A DNA stretch of 55,096 nucleotides. Origin: DATMNI01 sp035570275 (GTDB lineage Bacteria; Acidobacteriota; Terriglobia; Bryobacterales; Bryobacteraceae). The notes under the pieces were generated by a model. It did not search any database, was not told where the DNA came from, and worked only from the letters and a program-made list of their open reading frames with translations. The stretch covers positions 1 through 55,096 of the forward strand of contig DATMNI010000274.1 in assembly GCA_035570275.1 (NCBI GenBank), read 5' to 3'. The position numbers were made by a program, and so were the translations under genes. Shown here one piece after another: positions 42,088 to 50,288 of the stretch. Each line of letters starts with the position of its first letter. Position 1 is the first letter of the stretch.

Positions 42088-42393
42088 ATGGAGGCGATGA
42101 ACAGCGAGCAGGTCATGGCGATGTTGCGCCAGCACGAACCAGAATTAAGAGCCGCCGGCGTGGTGCGCCTGTCACTGTTCGGCTCCACGGCGCGCGGCGA
42201 TCACCGGCCCGATTCCGATATTGATCTCATGGCCGCCTTCGATGAAACTCGCCGGATATCGCTACTGGATGTGGCGGGTATTGAGATTCAGCTCTCCGAG
42301 TTGCTCGGCCAGACTGTGGACCTGGTCGAGGAAGGAACGCTCAAGCCGCGCGTGCAGCAGCGTGTGGCGGCCGAGGCCCAGCGCGCCTTCTAA
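42088..42393 (+). CDS. MntA-type nucleotidyltransferase (partner truncated)
   Basis: 101 residues with the minimal nucleotidyltransferase signature: RLSLFGSTARGDHRPDSDID near residue 27 (GS-x10-DxD), then a third acidic position in VDLVEEG. These proteins act as antitoxins that AMP-modify a HEPN toxin. ATG 42088 has AAAGGG 9 bases upstream, better than 42097. The HEPN partner that should follow is only a fragment, so the antitoxin is probably an orphan. A complete HEPN/MNT pair is 1.5 kb away on the other strand. Confidence 0.85.
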   Translation: MEAMNSEQVMAMLRQHEPELRAAGVVRLSLFGSTARGDHRPDSDIDLMAAFDETRRISLLDVAGIEIQLSELLGQTVDLVEEGTLKPRVQQRVAAEAQRAF

Positions 42394-42462
42394 AGACCCT
42401 GTTCAGCGTTTTGAGGACATTCTCGAAAACATCAACCTGATTGATGAATTCACCGTCCGGAT
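42392..42462 (+). pseudogene. HepT/DUF86 HEPN toxin, N-terminal fragment
   Basis: Overlapping the MNT stop is KDPVQRFEDILENINLIDEF, the usual start of DUF86 HEPN toxins in such pairs. Similarity breaks at about 42462, where an oppositely oriented amidohydrolase fragment begins. The RX4-6H active-site region is therefore missing. Confidence 0.65.
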
Positions 42463-42705
42463 GGAGCAGATGATGGACCGCTGCCGGATCATTGCGGCCA
42501 GGTCGTCGGGCATCTCCCGCGGCGTCAGCACTTCCGATGCTACATCAGGTCGACGCCGGCCAGAATCGAAATCCGCAAGCCTTCGATCGTAGTGGAGTGG
42601 GTTTCGGCGCTGAGGCCGCGCTTGTGGGCTTCCTCCACCATCGTTTGCTGCACTCTCGGCGAAAAGCCGATGTAGGTCGGCTGCGAAAAGTGCTGGTGCC
42701 GCCAT
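42463..42705 (-). pseudogene. Amidohydrolase fragment
   Basis: On the minus strand QPTYIGFSPRVQQTMVEEAH, then KRGLSAETHSTTIEGLRISI, then (after a shift) VLTPREMPDDLAAMIRQRSI are recognisable as a middle segment of an imidazolonepropionase-like amidohydrolase, including the conserved AETHS histidine and GVDL. A stop and a frameshift break it, and both ends are absent. It joins the HEPN fragment on one side and a plus-strand Nmad2 fragment on the other, indicating several recombination joints within 300 bases. Confidence 0.7.
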
Positions 42706-42958
42706 ATTTGAGGAAGTCCGGACACTTGTCGAGAAGTACGAGCAATTTGTTCTCTTCTCGCGACCGCCGCACTTCTACTACTTCGGGTCGAACGCTATTG
42801 ATATTCCGAAAGAATTTGACCACCTCGAAAAGAGAGGTCCTGGGTTCCGCCGCGATTTCGATTCAGCCTATATCCGCCGGTTTGTCGAATGGCTGGAAAA
42901 TGAATGCACATACACACCGGGAAAACATGGGGAGCCGTGCGACCAGGAGCCCGTTTGA
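42701..42958 (+). pseudogene. Nmad2-like C-terminal fragment
   Basis: The plus strand frame ending with TGA 42958 reads FSRPPHFYYFGSNAIDIPKE, then GFRRDFDSAYIRRFVEWLEN and TPGKHGEP. I recognise this as the C-terminus of Nmad2 (nucleotide-modification-associated domain 2) by the HFYYFG-xx-AIxIP and FVEWL motifs. No start or N-terminal part is present; the upstream sequence belongs to the amidohydrolase fragment. It is followed after 22 bases by the Nmad3 gene, consistent with a lost two-gene unit for hypermodified DNA bases. Confidence 0.55.
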
Positions 42959-42979
42959 TAAACCAAAAGGAGGCGAGAG

Positions 42980-43699
42980 ATGCAAGTAGTCCTGCTGAGA
43001 GTCGGTATAGATACCGGTTCTGGGGGAATACACGGGCCGCTTTTCAGCGATGGTTCATGTACATCCCGATTCCGGACGGCTTCGGAGGTAAAGGAGTCGA
43101 TAAGAGGACATATGGAAACACTCGCGGCAGGGGAGGGGCGAAAGTTAGTCGATTACTTCCCCGAAGCTCGCCGAGTAAAGGTTTCCGACCAATCCGTCCA
43201 CTTCGATCCTGAGTTTGAGACGTTCACGTACGGTGATCCGACCCGCCCCAAGGCCTTACTGCGTCAGCTCAGCGAAGGTAGCCTATTGGTGTTCTACGCG
43301 GGACTCAAGGGCTGGAACTTCGACTGCCCGGCAGCTCTGTACATCATCGGCTGCTTTGAGGTCGCACGTGCCGGTTTGGCCGCTTCGTTCAGCAAGGCGG
43401 AACTGGCTGGGATGTTCCAAAACAACTTTCACGTCATGCACGGTGGTGTCTTCGAGGACCAGAAGGATCGCCTTGTTCTAGTGACGGGCAACGCGAACAG
43501 TCGGTTGCTGAAAAAGGCGGCCAAGATTAGCTCGGTCGGGACGGACAGGAATGGTCGCCCTCTCCACAGGCTTGCGCCAGAGATGCAAGAGGTGTTCGGG
43601 GGATTTGCAGGCAACACGAGCATCCAGCGAAGTCCGCCACGATGGGTGGCTGCGGAATTCACGGAACGCGCAGCTCAGTTTATCTCGGCGCTTCGGTAA
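42980..43699 (+). CDS. Nmad3-like protein with compensating frameshifts
   Basis: 239 codons. The start MQVVLLRVGIDTGSGGIHGP and LFSDG fits Nmad3 (nucleotide-modification-associated domain 3), as does everything from GRKLVDYFPE through FDPEFETFTYGDPTRPKALL, FYAGLKGWNF, FHVMHGGVFEDQKDRLVLVT and SIQRSPPRWV. Between residues 25 and 52 the frame reads unrelated CTSRFRTASEVKES. The expected FMYIPIPDGFGGKGVDKRTY followed by GNT lies in the next frame. So one shift is undone by another, and the ORF stays open but the segment is scrambled. It is either inactivated or affected by two base errors. Confidence 0.7.
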   Translation: MQVVLLRVGIDTGSGGIHGPLFSDGSCTSRFRTASEVKESIRGHMETLAAGEGRKLVDYFPEARRVKVSDQSVHFDPEFETFTYGDPTRPKALLRQLSEGSLLVFYAGLKGWNFDCPAALYIIGCFEVARAGLAASFSKAELAGMFQNNFHVMHGGVFEDQKDRLVLVTGNANSRLLKKAAKISSVGTDRNGRPLHRLAPEMQEVFGGFAGNTSIQRSPPRWVAAEFTERAAQFISALR

Positions 43700-43725
43700 G
43701 AGCCAGAACGGCCATTTACTCCCCC

Positions 43726-43916
43726 TTACCCCCGCCACCTCACCCCCACATTCAGCTTCTTCTTCGCCCACTCGAAGCTCCGCTCCAGATCGATGCGCTG
43801 GTGCTCTTTCAGCGCTTCCTGCATCACGGGTACGGTCTACTCCTGGCCCGGAATGTCTTCGATCACCATCGCTCCCATGAACGGCCGGCCGCTCTTAGCC
43901 AAGGCGACGAAGCGGG
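43726..43916 (-). pseudogene. Duplicated 3' end of the TIM-barrel gene
   Basis: On the minus strand this repeats the last 190 bases of the isomerase-like gene at 44915-46027: SGRPFMGAMVIEDIPGQ, then a stop, then PVMQEALKEHQRIDLERSFE and LNVGVRWRG. It matches 44927-45110 closely, with scattered differences. It ends exactly at the HEPN stop (43918), where the similarity to the TIM-barrel gene breaks. Confidence 0.85.
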
Positions 43917-43917
43917 G

Positions 43918-44265
43918 TCACTGGGCCGGAGCGGAACCGGGGCCGTCACCCTCCAGCAACTGCTCCAATACCGCCTGGAGTTCGGGTATCCGGAATGACG
44001 CGACGTTCCAGACTTCGTCAAGGTCCACTCCGATGTAATCGTGCATCAGGACGTCGCGCATGCCGCAGATGCTCCTCCAGTCGAGCGACGCCAAACGGCC
44101 CCGAGCATCTGCCGAAACCCGCTTGGCGGCCTCGCCGATCACCTCAATGTTCCGGATCACGGCGTCCTGCAATTCCTCCGAAGCCATGAAGGTTGTTCTG
44201 CCAGGCCCGATGAAGCGGGTGATGCGGTGGCAGCGCTCCAGCATTTGGTGAAGGTAACCGATCAT
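43918..44265 (-). CDS. hepT: HEPN-domain toxin (HepT/DUF86)
   Basis: 115 residues. Predicted ribonuclease toxin of the HEPN/MNT pair. The active-site RX4-6H is seen as GMRDVLMHDY near residue 68-77. The preceding EVIGEAAKRVSADARGRLAS and following GVDLDEVWNVAS are typical of DUF86. The MNT partner lies 3 bases upstream and is intact. The stop codon sits at the joint with the duplicated 3' end of the TIM-barrel gene, so the C-terminal few residues (GDGPGSAPAQ) may derive from the flank. Confidence 0.9.
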   Translation of the reverse strand: MIGYLHQMLERCHRITRFIGPGRTTFMASEELQDAVIRNIEVIGEAAKRVSADARGRLASLDWRSICGMRDVLMHDYIGVDLDEVWNVASFRIPELQAVLEQLLEGDGPGSAPAQ

Positions 44266-44268
44266 CCT

Positions 44269-44562
44269 TCACAGAGGCGTCGCCTCGCGAAGGATCCGTT
44301 CACGCACGTACCAGTGAAGCGATTTCTCGGTTCCGACGTGGACCCTGATGCCGAGCAAGTCCTGGAGATCATGAACCAGCCCTGCATGATCCAGCAGACT
44401 CCTGCCCGGCTCCCACGCCACCAGCAGATCGAGGTCGCTGTCCTCATTGGCTTCACCGCGGGCGACGGAGCCAAACACCCGCAGGCTGTGGGCGCCGCGC
44501 CGCTCGGCAAGGCGCATGATTTCGTCGCGACGCTCCGCCCGCAGTGTTTCCAGGTTCACCAT
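44269..44562 (-). CDS. mntA: MNT nucleotidyltransferase antitoxin (MntA)
   Basis: 97 residues. Minimal nucleotidyltransferase with HSLRVFGSVARGEANEDSDL then DLLV near residue 25 (GS-x10-DxD pattern), and a third acid in the loop near RVHVG. It precedes hepT by 3 bases, the order of the known pair, in which MntA AMP-modifies HepT near its active-site tyrosine; the HDY of HepT here would supply that tyrosine. Complete and apparently functional. Confidence 0.9.
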   Translation of the reverse strand: MVNLETLRAERRDEIMRLAERRGAHSLRVFGSVARGEANEDSDLDLLVAWEPGRSLLDHAGLVHDLQDLLGIRVHVGTEKSLHWYVRERILREATPL

Positions 44563-44647
44563 GGTTCTATTGTGCGACAGTTCTGGGTAGGCACAAGGCG
44601 CTTCAACGTTCGGGTCTATGCGGTGACGTGGACGCTCCGGTTTCGCG

Positions 44648-44716
44648 CCTTTGCTGGATTCGCCGATGCAGCCCCAATGCCCCCATCGACGGCGATGCCG
44701 AGGCGCGCCCAGTCCT
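44648..44716 (-). pseudogene. Second fragment of duplicated TIM-barrel gene
   Basis: Bases 44651-44716 match 45713-45778 of the intact TIM-barrel gene (TTTGCTGGATTCGC and GATGCCxAGGCGCGCC are shared). The match is in the same orientation as fragment 43726-43916 and lies beyond the mntA gene. Together they look like one duplicated gene copy whose 600-base middle is replaced by the HEPN/MNT cassette. Confidence 0.7.
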
Positions 44717-44910
44717 CATCGCACCGCGACGGAAACCAACTTCGACGTAGCCACGCCGCCGACCGACACCGACACTGCCGCCGTTCCCGAGTTCACACCG
44801 GTCGGAATCCTGGCGTTGATCTGGAGCACGCCGGTTGGCAGCGATGGCGCTTCACCGGCATATAAAACTTCGGCGGCTATGGGCGCAGCGCCCGCAGCAC
44901 AACGGTGCAT
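44716..44910 (-). pseudogene. TIGR03437-type C-terminal domain fragment
   Basis: The minus strand reads AAPIAAEVLYAGEAPSLPTG, VLQINARIPTGVNSGTAAVS and ends VSVAVR. This is the end of the Solibacter paralogous C-terminal domain, as in the intact gene at 53359-54660 (APGFAGEYQVNAVIPDGTPS, ending VTLAVQ). Only the last 60 or so residues are present. Confidence 0.65.
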
Positions 44911-44914
44911 CGTC

Positions 44915-46027
44915 CTACCCCCGCCACCTCACCCCCACATTCAGCCTCTTCTTCGCATACTCGAAGCTCCGCTCCAGATCGATCCTCTGCTGCTCTTTCA
45001 GCGCTTCCTGCATCACCGGCGCGGTCAACTTCTGCCCCGGAATGTCTTCGATCACCATCGCGCCCATGAACGGCCGGCCGCTCTTCACCAGGGCCACGAA
45101 GCGGGCGAATTCCCAGCCCGGCATCTTCGGGAATGCCTTCCAGAAATCGGCTTCCAGATAAGGTAGCGGGCGCGGCGGCCGGCCGGTGATGATCTCCAGT
45201 TGCATCGACGATTTCGGACACAGTCTACGGAACTGCTGCACAAACTTCACCAGGTCCACGTTGCCGTCGCCCAGCGCCACCCACTGGCCGGCCGCGCCGT
45301 TGGCGGTCTCGAAAACCACCGAATCGCGGACGTGCGTGGTCACCACGTAGGGCGCCAGCGTCTCCAGCGCCACGAACGGGTCTTCGATGCACCAGATCGG
45401 GTTGCCGGTATCCAGGCACGCGGCCACGTAATCCTTGCCGGCTTCCTCGATGATGGTCTTCACTTCCCTGCCCTGCATATCGCCCGAGTGGTTTTCCAGG
45501 GCGATCTTCACGCCCAAGTCCTGAGCTTCCGCCCGCACACCCCGGAAGGCCTTGATGGTCGTCTCCATGTGGGCTTCAATGGGCAGCGGACCCACGCGGT
45601 CGTCGCTGCTGCCCATGTAGCAGCGCATCGCCGTCGCGCCCACAGCTTTGGCCACGCGCAGCCCTTCCAGCAACTGCTCGCGTACCGGCCGCCCTTTCGT
45701 GTTGAATGCTTTGCTGGATTCGCAGATGCAGCCCATGCCGCTATCGATGGCGATGCCCAGGCGCGCCGCCCGGTCCTTCACCTTCTGCAGATTGGCCGCG
45801 TCCAGGCCGCCGTAATCCTCCAGGGACGAAAACTGAATCGTGTCCAGCTTGAGGTTGGCCGCATACTCCAGAAGCTGCACGCCCTTCCATTGGAAAGCGC
45901 GCAATGAGTAGGTGTCGAAGCCCAATTTGACGGGCACGGGTGGTTCATCGGCGGCAGCGGCAGTCACGGCCGCGGACACCGCCGCAGCCCCGGCTGGCAG
46001 GGTATTCAGAAAGGTACGGCGCAGCAT
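44915..46027 (-). CDS. Exported sugar-phosphate isomerase/epimerase-like TIM-barrel protein
   Basis: 370 residues from ATG 46027. The N-terminus MLRRTFLNTLPAGAAAVSAA has a twin-arginine-like start and an alanine-rich signal. The mature part belongs to the xylose-isomerase-like TIM-barrel family: LGFDTYSLRAFQWKGVQLLE, then ALENHSGDMQGREV with the metal-site glutamate, AACLDTGNPIW with the metal aspartate, and YVVTTHVRDS with the histidine. The substrate is unknown. The gene is divergent from the TonB-dependent receptor. Two pieces of a duplicate copy are at 43726-43916 and 44648-44716. Confidence 0.88.
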   Translation of the reverse strand: MLRRTFLNTLPAGAAAVSAAVTAAAADEPPVPVKLGFDTYSLRAFQWKGVQLLEYAANLKLDTIQFSSLEDYGGLDAANLQKVKDRAARLGIAIDSGMGCICESSKAFNTKGRPVREQLLEGLRVAKAVGATAMRCYMGSSDDRVGPLPIEAHMETTIKAFRGVRAEAQDLGVKIALENHSGDMQGREVKTIIEEAGKDYVAACLDTGNPIWCIEDPFVALETLAPYVVTTHVRDSVVFETANGAAGQWVALGDGNVDLVKFVQQFRRLCPKSSMQLEIITGRPPRPLPYLEADFWKAFPKMPGWEFARFVALVKSGRPFMGAMVIEDIPGQKLTAPVMQEALKEQQRIDLERSFEYAKKRLNVGVRWRG

Positions 46028-46055
46028 GTTTTCTACTGTATCGCAAGTTTTCGCC

Positions 46056-46084
46056 TTGACAGCAGAATCATAATCCAATAATCT
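46056..46084 (+). promoter_or_regulatory. Strong sigma-70 promoter of the TonB-dependent receptor gene
   Basis: TTGACA at 46056-46061 and TAATCT at 46079-46084 are spaced by exactly 17 bases. Transcription should start at about 46091, only 8 bases before the ATG at 46099, so either the transcript has a very short leader or translation starts at the ATG at 46117 or 46138. Confidence 0.7.
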
Positions 46085-46098
46085 CTATAGAGTATAGG

Positions 46099-49000
46099 AT
46101 GATTGCAAAAACGCCCATGCTCAAGCCCCTGCTCAACATGTTCAAGACGAGGGTCGGGACCACGATTCTGGCTGCCGTTACCTCCGCGGTCATGATGGCC
46201 CAAAGCGGCAACAGTACCCTTTCGGGCAGCGTCAAGGACCCGGCCGACGCCGCCGTGGCCGGCGCCCAGGTCAAGATCACGAATCTCGACACCGGTGTCC
46301 ACGTGGAAACGGTCACCAATGAGGTTGGCCTTTACCGCGCAGGGGCGCTGGTCCCCGGCAGCTATCGAATCGAAGTAGATGCATCGGGTTTCGATCGTAT
46401 GACCCGCGGGCCCGTGACGCTCCAGGTTGGCCAGACCGTCGCTCTCGACCTGACCGTGCAGCTTGGGCAACAGTCCACTCTGCTCACGGTGAATGAGGCG
46501 GCGCCCCTCACTGCATCCCAGTCGTCCAACGTCTCCCAAACCGTCACCCGGCAAATGCTGGCGGGGCTACCGCTACCGAACCGCGCGGCCTCCTCGCTGG
46601 CGGCCTTGTCGCCCGGCGTGGTAATGATCGATACGGGGGCCGGCACAGCCGAAAACTACCCGGTCTTCAGTATTGCGGGCGGGCGCGCGCGCAATCAGAG
46701 TTTCACGCTGGATGGCGGCAACGTCTCGAACGCCGTAGGCCTCACCCGGCCGCAGCAACTCACCAGCCTGCCTGTGGACGCCATGCAGGAGTTCCGGGTC
46801 ATCGCCAACAACTATTCGGCCGAATATGGACACTCCACCGGCGGTATCGTGACCATGGCCACGCGCTCAGGAACCAACGAGTATCACGGCAGCCTGTTCG
46901 AGTCGTTACAAAACGATGTGTTCAACGCCCGCAATTTCTTTTCGGCAACCCGGTCGCCGGTGCGGTTAAACCAGTACGGCGGGTCCTTTGGAGGCCCCGT
47001 GCGGAAGGATAAGACGCATTTCTTCGTGACCTGGGAGCGGACCGGCCAGTTGACCAGCTTCGACACCACTTCCACGGTTCCGACGCTGCTCAACCGCCAG
47101 GGGGATTTTTCGGATCTGCGCAGCACGGCCGGCAACTTCATTCCGATCTACGATCCTTCTACCGGGTCTACTGCCGCCGGGTCAACGGCAACCAGCCGCC
47201 TGCCCTTTCCAGGAAACGTGATCCCGGTGCAGGAGCGCGACCCCGTGGCCCTGGCCGCCATGAGTTACTTCCCGCTGCCGAACCGTCTTGGCACGGCGAC
47301 CAACGCCAATAATTACATCGGCAGCAGCCGGAACCTGCTCCACCGGGATATCGTGGTGGGGCGTCTGGACCACCAGTTCCGGCCTTCGGATCTGGTGACC
47401 GCGCGCTACTACATCAACGATGCCAATACCAACAACAGCGGCACTTATGGATTCCCGGCAGCCGATCCGCTGGCGGATATTACCGACGTCCGCATCCAAA
47501 GCATCCTGGGCTCCTACACCCATATCTTCAGCCCCGGGTTGACCAACGATTTCCGCTTCACCTACCTGCGGCGCAAGTTCCTGGAAACGCGGCCGGGCTT
47601 CGGCGACAACCTGGCCGCGAAAATCGGTTTGACGGGGGTAACCGACGCCGCCTTTCCAGCTTTCACCATCCCAGGGTACGGAGTTCCCGCCGGATTTGTG
47701 GCCGGCAACGTGACCATACCGAACACCGGGGCGGCGCTGGGGAACCCCGCCATGGTCTACCGCTTTCAGACGCCCATCGTCGATCGGCAGCTTCAGGAAG
47801 CGCTCTCCTGGTTTCACGGCAAGCACGCCCTGAAATTCGGCGCGGAGTACCGCCAGGGCGCCAACGACGAGATCCGCGACCGCGGTTCGGCCGGCAACTT
47901 CACCATCAGCCCCCTGATTACGGATCTGCCCGGCTCCCCCTCCACCACCGGTAATTCGCTGGCCAGCTTCCTGCTTGGCCAGGTGAACGCGGCCAGCATC
48001 CAGGTTTCCGATAAGATTCCCTCGCGTGCTTCCTACATGGCGATGTACGTCCAGGATGACTGGCGGGTGACGGATCGGCTTACGCTCAACGCCGGCCTGC
48101 GCTGGGAAGTGGAATTCCCGCGTTATGTCGTCGGCAACAAGATGAACTCGTTCGACCCGCTGGCCATTAACCCGGTCTCCGGAACTCCCGGCGTCGTGAC
48201 GTTCGCCGGCGTGAACGGCACTCCGGTCCGCGCTTTCCAGACGGATTGGAACAACCTCGGTCCACGGCTGGGATTCGCCTACCGTCTGCCCGGAAAACAC
48301 GAAACCGTGATCCGCGGCGGCGCCGGGTTGTTTTATGGCCCCACAGTCAGCAACACCATTGGAGATGTGGCTGCGCTCGGCTTTTCCACCTCGGCCAGCT
48401 ACGCCGTGGCACAGGGCGAGACCCAAAGCACGCTGCTGCTGCGGAACGGATTTCCAGCGGCAACACGCCAACCGCTCACCGCCGGTTTTGGCGCCGTGCC
48501 GGTGGGCCAAAAAGTGAACACCTCGGTGTCATTCTTTAATCCCAAGCAAGTCGCTCCGATTTCCTATCAGTACAATCTCGGCGTGCAGCGCGAGTTGGCG
48601 CGCGACCTGTTGCTGGAAGTGGGCTACATCGCCAACGTCAGCCACCACCTGACCGCCAACGATCTAAGCTTGAACCAGGTGCCGCCGCAAAGCATGACAG
48701 CGGGCAACGCGCAACTGGTACGCCCGTTTCCCCAGTTCAACAACGTGACCTGGATCAACCCGTCGATTGGCAATTCCACGTACCATGGCGGCTTCATCCG
48801 GGCGGAAAAGCGGATGAGCGGCGGCTTGTCCTTCCTGGCTCACTTCACGTTCTCGAAGTTTCTGGACGACGTGGAGGCGGCCAATGAGTTCGGCGCCACC
48901 GGCAGCTACATGGATGCGTACAATCGCCGCCTGGACAAAGGGCTCAGCGGGAGCGACGTACCGCGGCGCCTGGTGGTCACGCTGCTGTATGAGGTCCCCA

Positions 49001-49479
49001 AAATCAAGGGAAACCGCATGCTGAACGGCGTGCTGGGCGGCTGGAGGGCGGGCGTGCTGGAAACGGCCGAATCCGGTCCGACTTTCACCGTTATCACCAC
49101 GGCCAACACTACCAATGCTTTTCCGGCCGGCTCATTGCGGCCGAACCTGCTGCGTGACGCCGCCGTGCCCTCCGATCAGCGCACGGTGAACCGCTGGTTC
49201 GACCCTTCGGTGTACGCCAACCCGGCCCCGCTCTCGTTCGGGAATTCGCCGCGCTCCGGTTTGCGGGGAGCGCCCGTGGTGACCACCGACGCCACGCTGG
49301 AGAAGCGCTTCTTCCTCACGGAGCGTTGGAAGTTCGACCTGCGCGGCGAAGTTTACAACCTGCTCAACCACGCGATCTTCAATGTTCCCGGCTTCACCTA
49401 TGGCGCCGCCGACTTTGGAGTGATCTCCAGCGCGCGTTCCCCGCGCACCGCACAACTGGCGGCACGGCTAAGCTTTTAG
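46099..49479 (+). CDS. TonB-dependent receptor with carboxypeptidase-regulatory-like domain (Oar-like)
   Basis: 1126 residues. After a signal region (TTILAAVTSAVMMAQ) there is a carboxypeptidase-regulatory-like domain near residues 40-125 (TLSGSVKDPADAAVAGAQVK), then a plug domain (SVAGGRARNQSFTLDGGNVS-like text near 195) and a long outer-membrane barrel with many aromatic/polar strands, ending TAQLAARLSF with the expected C-terminal Phe. These receptors are expanded in Acidobacteriota and take up bulky substrates such as oligosaccharides, or peptides; the substrate here is not known. Fragment of a relative is at 50424-50620. Confidence 0.92.
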   Translation: MIAKTPMLKPLLNMFKTRVGTTILAAVTSAVMMAQSGNSTLSGSVKDPADAAVAGAQVKITNLDTGVHVETVTNEVGLYRAGALVPGSYRIEVDASGFDRMTRGPVTLQVGQTVALDLTVQLGQQSTLLTVNEAAPLTASQSSNVSQTVTRQMLAGLPLPNRAASSLAALSPGVVMIDTGAGTAENYPVFSIAGGRARNQSFTLDGGNVSNAVGLTRPQQLTSLPVDAMQEFRVIANNYSAEYGHSTGGIVTMATRSGTNEYHGSLFESLQNDVFNARNFFSATRSPVRLNQYGGSFGGPVRKDKTHFFVTWERTGQLTSFDTTSTVPTLLNRQGDFSDLRSTAGNFIPIYDPSTGSTAAGSTATSRLPFPGNVIPVQERDPVALAAMSYFPLPNRLGTATNANNYIGSSRNLLHRDIVVGRLDHQFRPSDLVTARYYINDANTNNSGTYGFPAADPLADITDVRIQSILGSYTHIFSPGLTNDFRFTYLRRKFLETRPGFGDNLAAKIGLTGVTDAAFPAFTIPGYGVPAGFVAGNVTIPNTGAALGNPAMVYRFQTPIVDRQLQEALSWFHGKHALKFGAEYRQGANDEIRDRGSAGNFTISPLITDLPGSPSTTGNSLASFLLGQVNAASIQVSDKIPSRASYMAMYVQDDWRVTDRLTLNAGLRWEVEFPRYVVGNKMNSFDPLAINPVSGTPGVVTFAGVNGTPVRAFQTDWNNLGPRLGFAYRLPGKHETVIRGGAGLFYGPTVSNTIGDVAALGFSTSASYAVAQGETQSTLLLRNGFPAATRQPLTAGFGAVPVGQKVNTSVSFFNPKQVAPISYQYNLGVQRELARDLLLEVGYIANVSHHLTANDLSLNQVPPQSMTAGNAQLVRPFPQFNNVTWINPSIGNSTYHGGFIRAEKRMSGGLSFLAHFTFSKFLDDVEAANEFGATGSYMDAYNRRLDKGLSGSDVPRRLVVTLLYEVPKIKGNRMLNGVLGGWRAGVLETAESGPTFTVITTANTTNAFPAGSLRPNLLRDAAVPSDQRTVNRWFDPSVYANPAPLSFGNSPRSGLRGAPVVTTDATLEKRFFLTERWKFDLRGEVYNLLNHAIFNVPGFTYGAADFGVISSARSPRTAQLAARLSF

Positions 49480-49760
49480 TGGCCGCGACCCTCCGGGTCG
49501 CGATTCGCCGGTTGGCTCTTCGCTGGCATCCTCGTCGCATGGTCGCGCCTGGCGCCGTGTTTGTCGATGTGGTCGGCGATCGCCACGATCAGTGCCCGAC
49601 GCCCCATATCAATTCACTCCGCCGCGCTTTCCGCCACCTTCGCACCACGCCGGTTCTTGATACACTTCGGCAACCGCACATAGTAGCCGCCTGCGCGCGA
49701 AGGCTCCGCAGCCTTGGCATCGGCGTTGCGCCGGTTCGCGACCCAGAGGGTCGCGGCCAC
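49479..49760. repeat. Two GCGACCC palindromes in inverted order
   Basis: GTGGCCGCGACCCTCCGGGTCG at 49479 is followed, about 235 bases later, by CGCGACCCAGAGGGTCGCGG at 49737. The first touches the receptor stop codon and the second is 28 bases before the nucleotidyltransferase gene. The 235 bases between hold no gene that I recognise. Confidence 0.7.
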
Positions 49761-49787
49761 CGGTCGCGGATGCAGTAGCCTGAAGAG

Positions 49788-50288
49788 GTGGACGCCACCG
49801 GAATTATCGCGAGAGTCGCCAAAGCGATCGAGCGCCAGGGCCTGGATGCGGTGCTCATAGGGAACGCCGGCGCCGCCATGCACGGAGCGCCCGTCACGAC
49901 CATCGACCTCGACTTTCTGATTCGCAGGACGCCCTCCAACCGGAAGAAGCTCGCCGCGGTAGCCGCGGACCTGGGCGCAACGCTGTACACACCCTTCTAT
50001 CCGGTGAGTAAAGTGCTCCGCATGATGAACGACGATGAGACCTTGCAAGTCGACTTTATGGACGAGGTCAGCGGAATCAGGTCTTTTGAAGGCGTTCGGA
50101 GGCGATCTCACCGGGTACAGGTAGGCGATGCGACGATCTGCCTGGCTGGTCTGGCTGATATCATTAAGATGAAAAAGGCAGCCAACCGGCCGCGCGACCG
50201 TGCGGTGCTTGAGATTCTGGAGAAAACCCTTGAAGCGATCGCGGCCAACCAGGAAGGAAAGACTGGAACTGTTAAGAAAACAAAGTGA
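49788..50288 (+). CDS. Nucleotidyltransferase-like protein
   Basis: 166 residues. The N-terminal part GLDAVLIGNAGAAMHGAPVT then TIDLDFLIRR is the nucleotidyltransferase-superfamily signature, with GNAxAAxHG and DLD acids near residue 20-45. This type is common as an AbiEii- or DUF6036-like partner of small proteins. The C-terminal half is helical and charged (DIIKMKKAANRPRDRAVLEI). It lies between two GCGACCC palindromes and overlaps a small downstream ORF. A decayed copy is at 54748-55062. A role in a toxin-antitoxin pair is likely but not proven. Confidence 0.8.
   Translation: MDATGIIARVAKAIERQGLDAVLIGNAGAAMHGAPVTTIDLDFLIRRTPSNRKKLAAVAADLGATLYTPFYPVSKVLRMMNDDETLQVDFMDEVSGIRSFEGVRRRSHRVQVGDATICLAGLADIIKMKKAANRPRDRAVLEILEKTLEAIAANQEGKTGTVKKTK

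Noticed and set aside
47182..48510. 442-codon minus-strand frame inside the TonB-dependent receptor gene
   Set aside because: Shadow of the receptor, with the His/Gly/Arg-rich composition typical of antisense frames.
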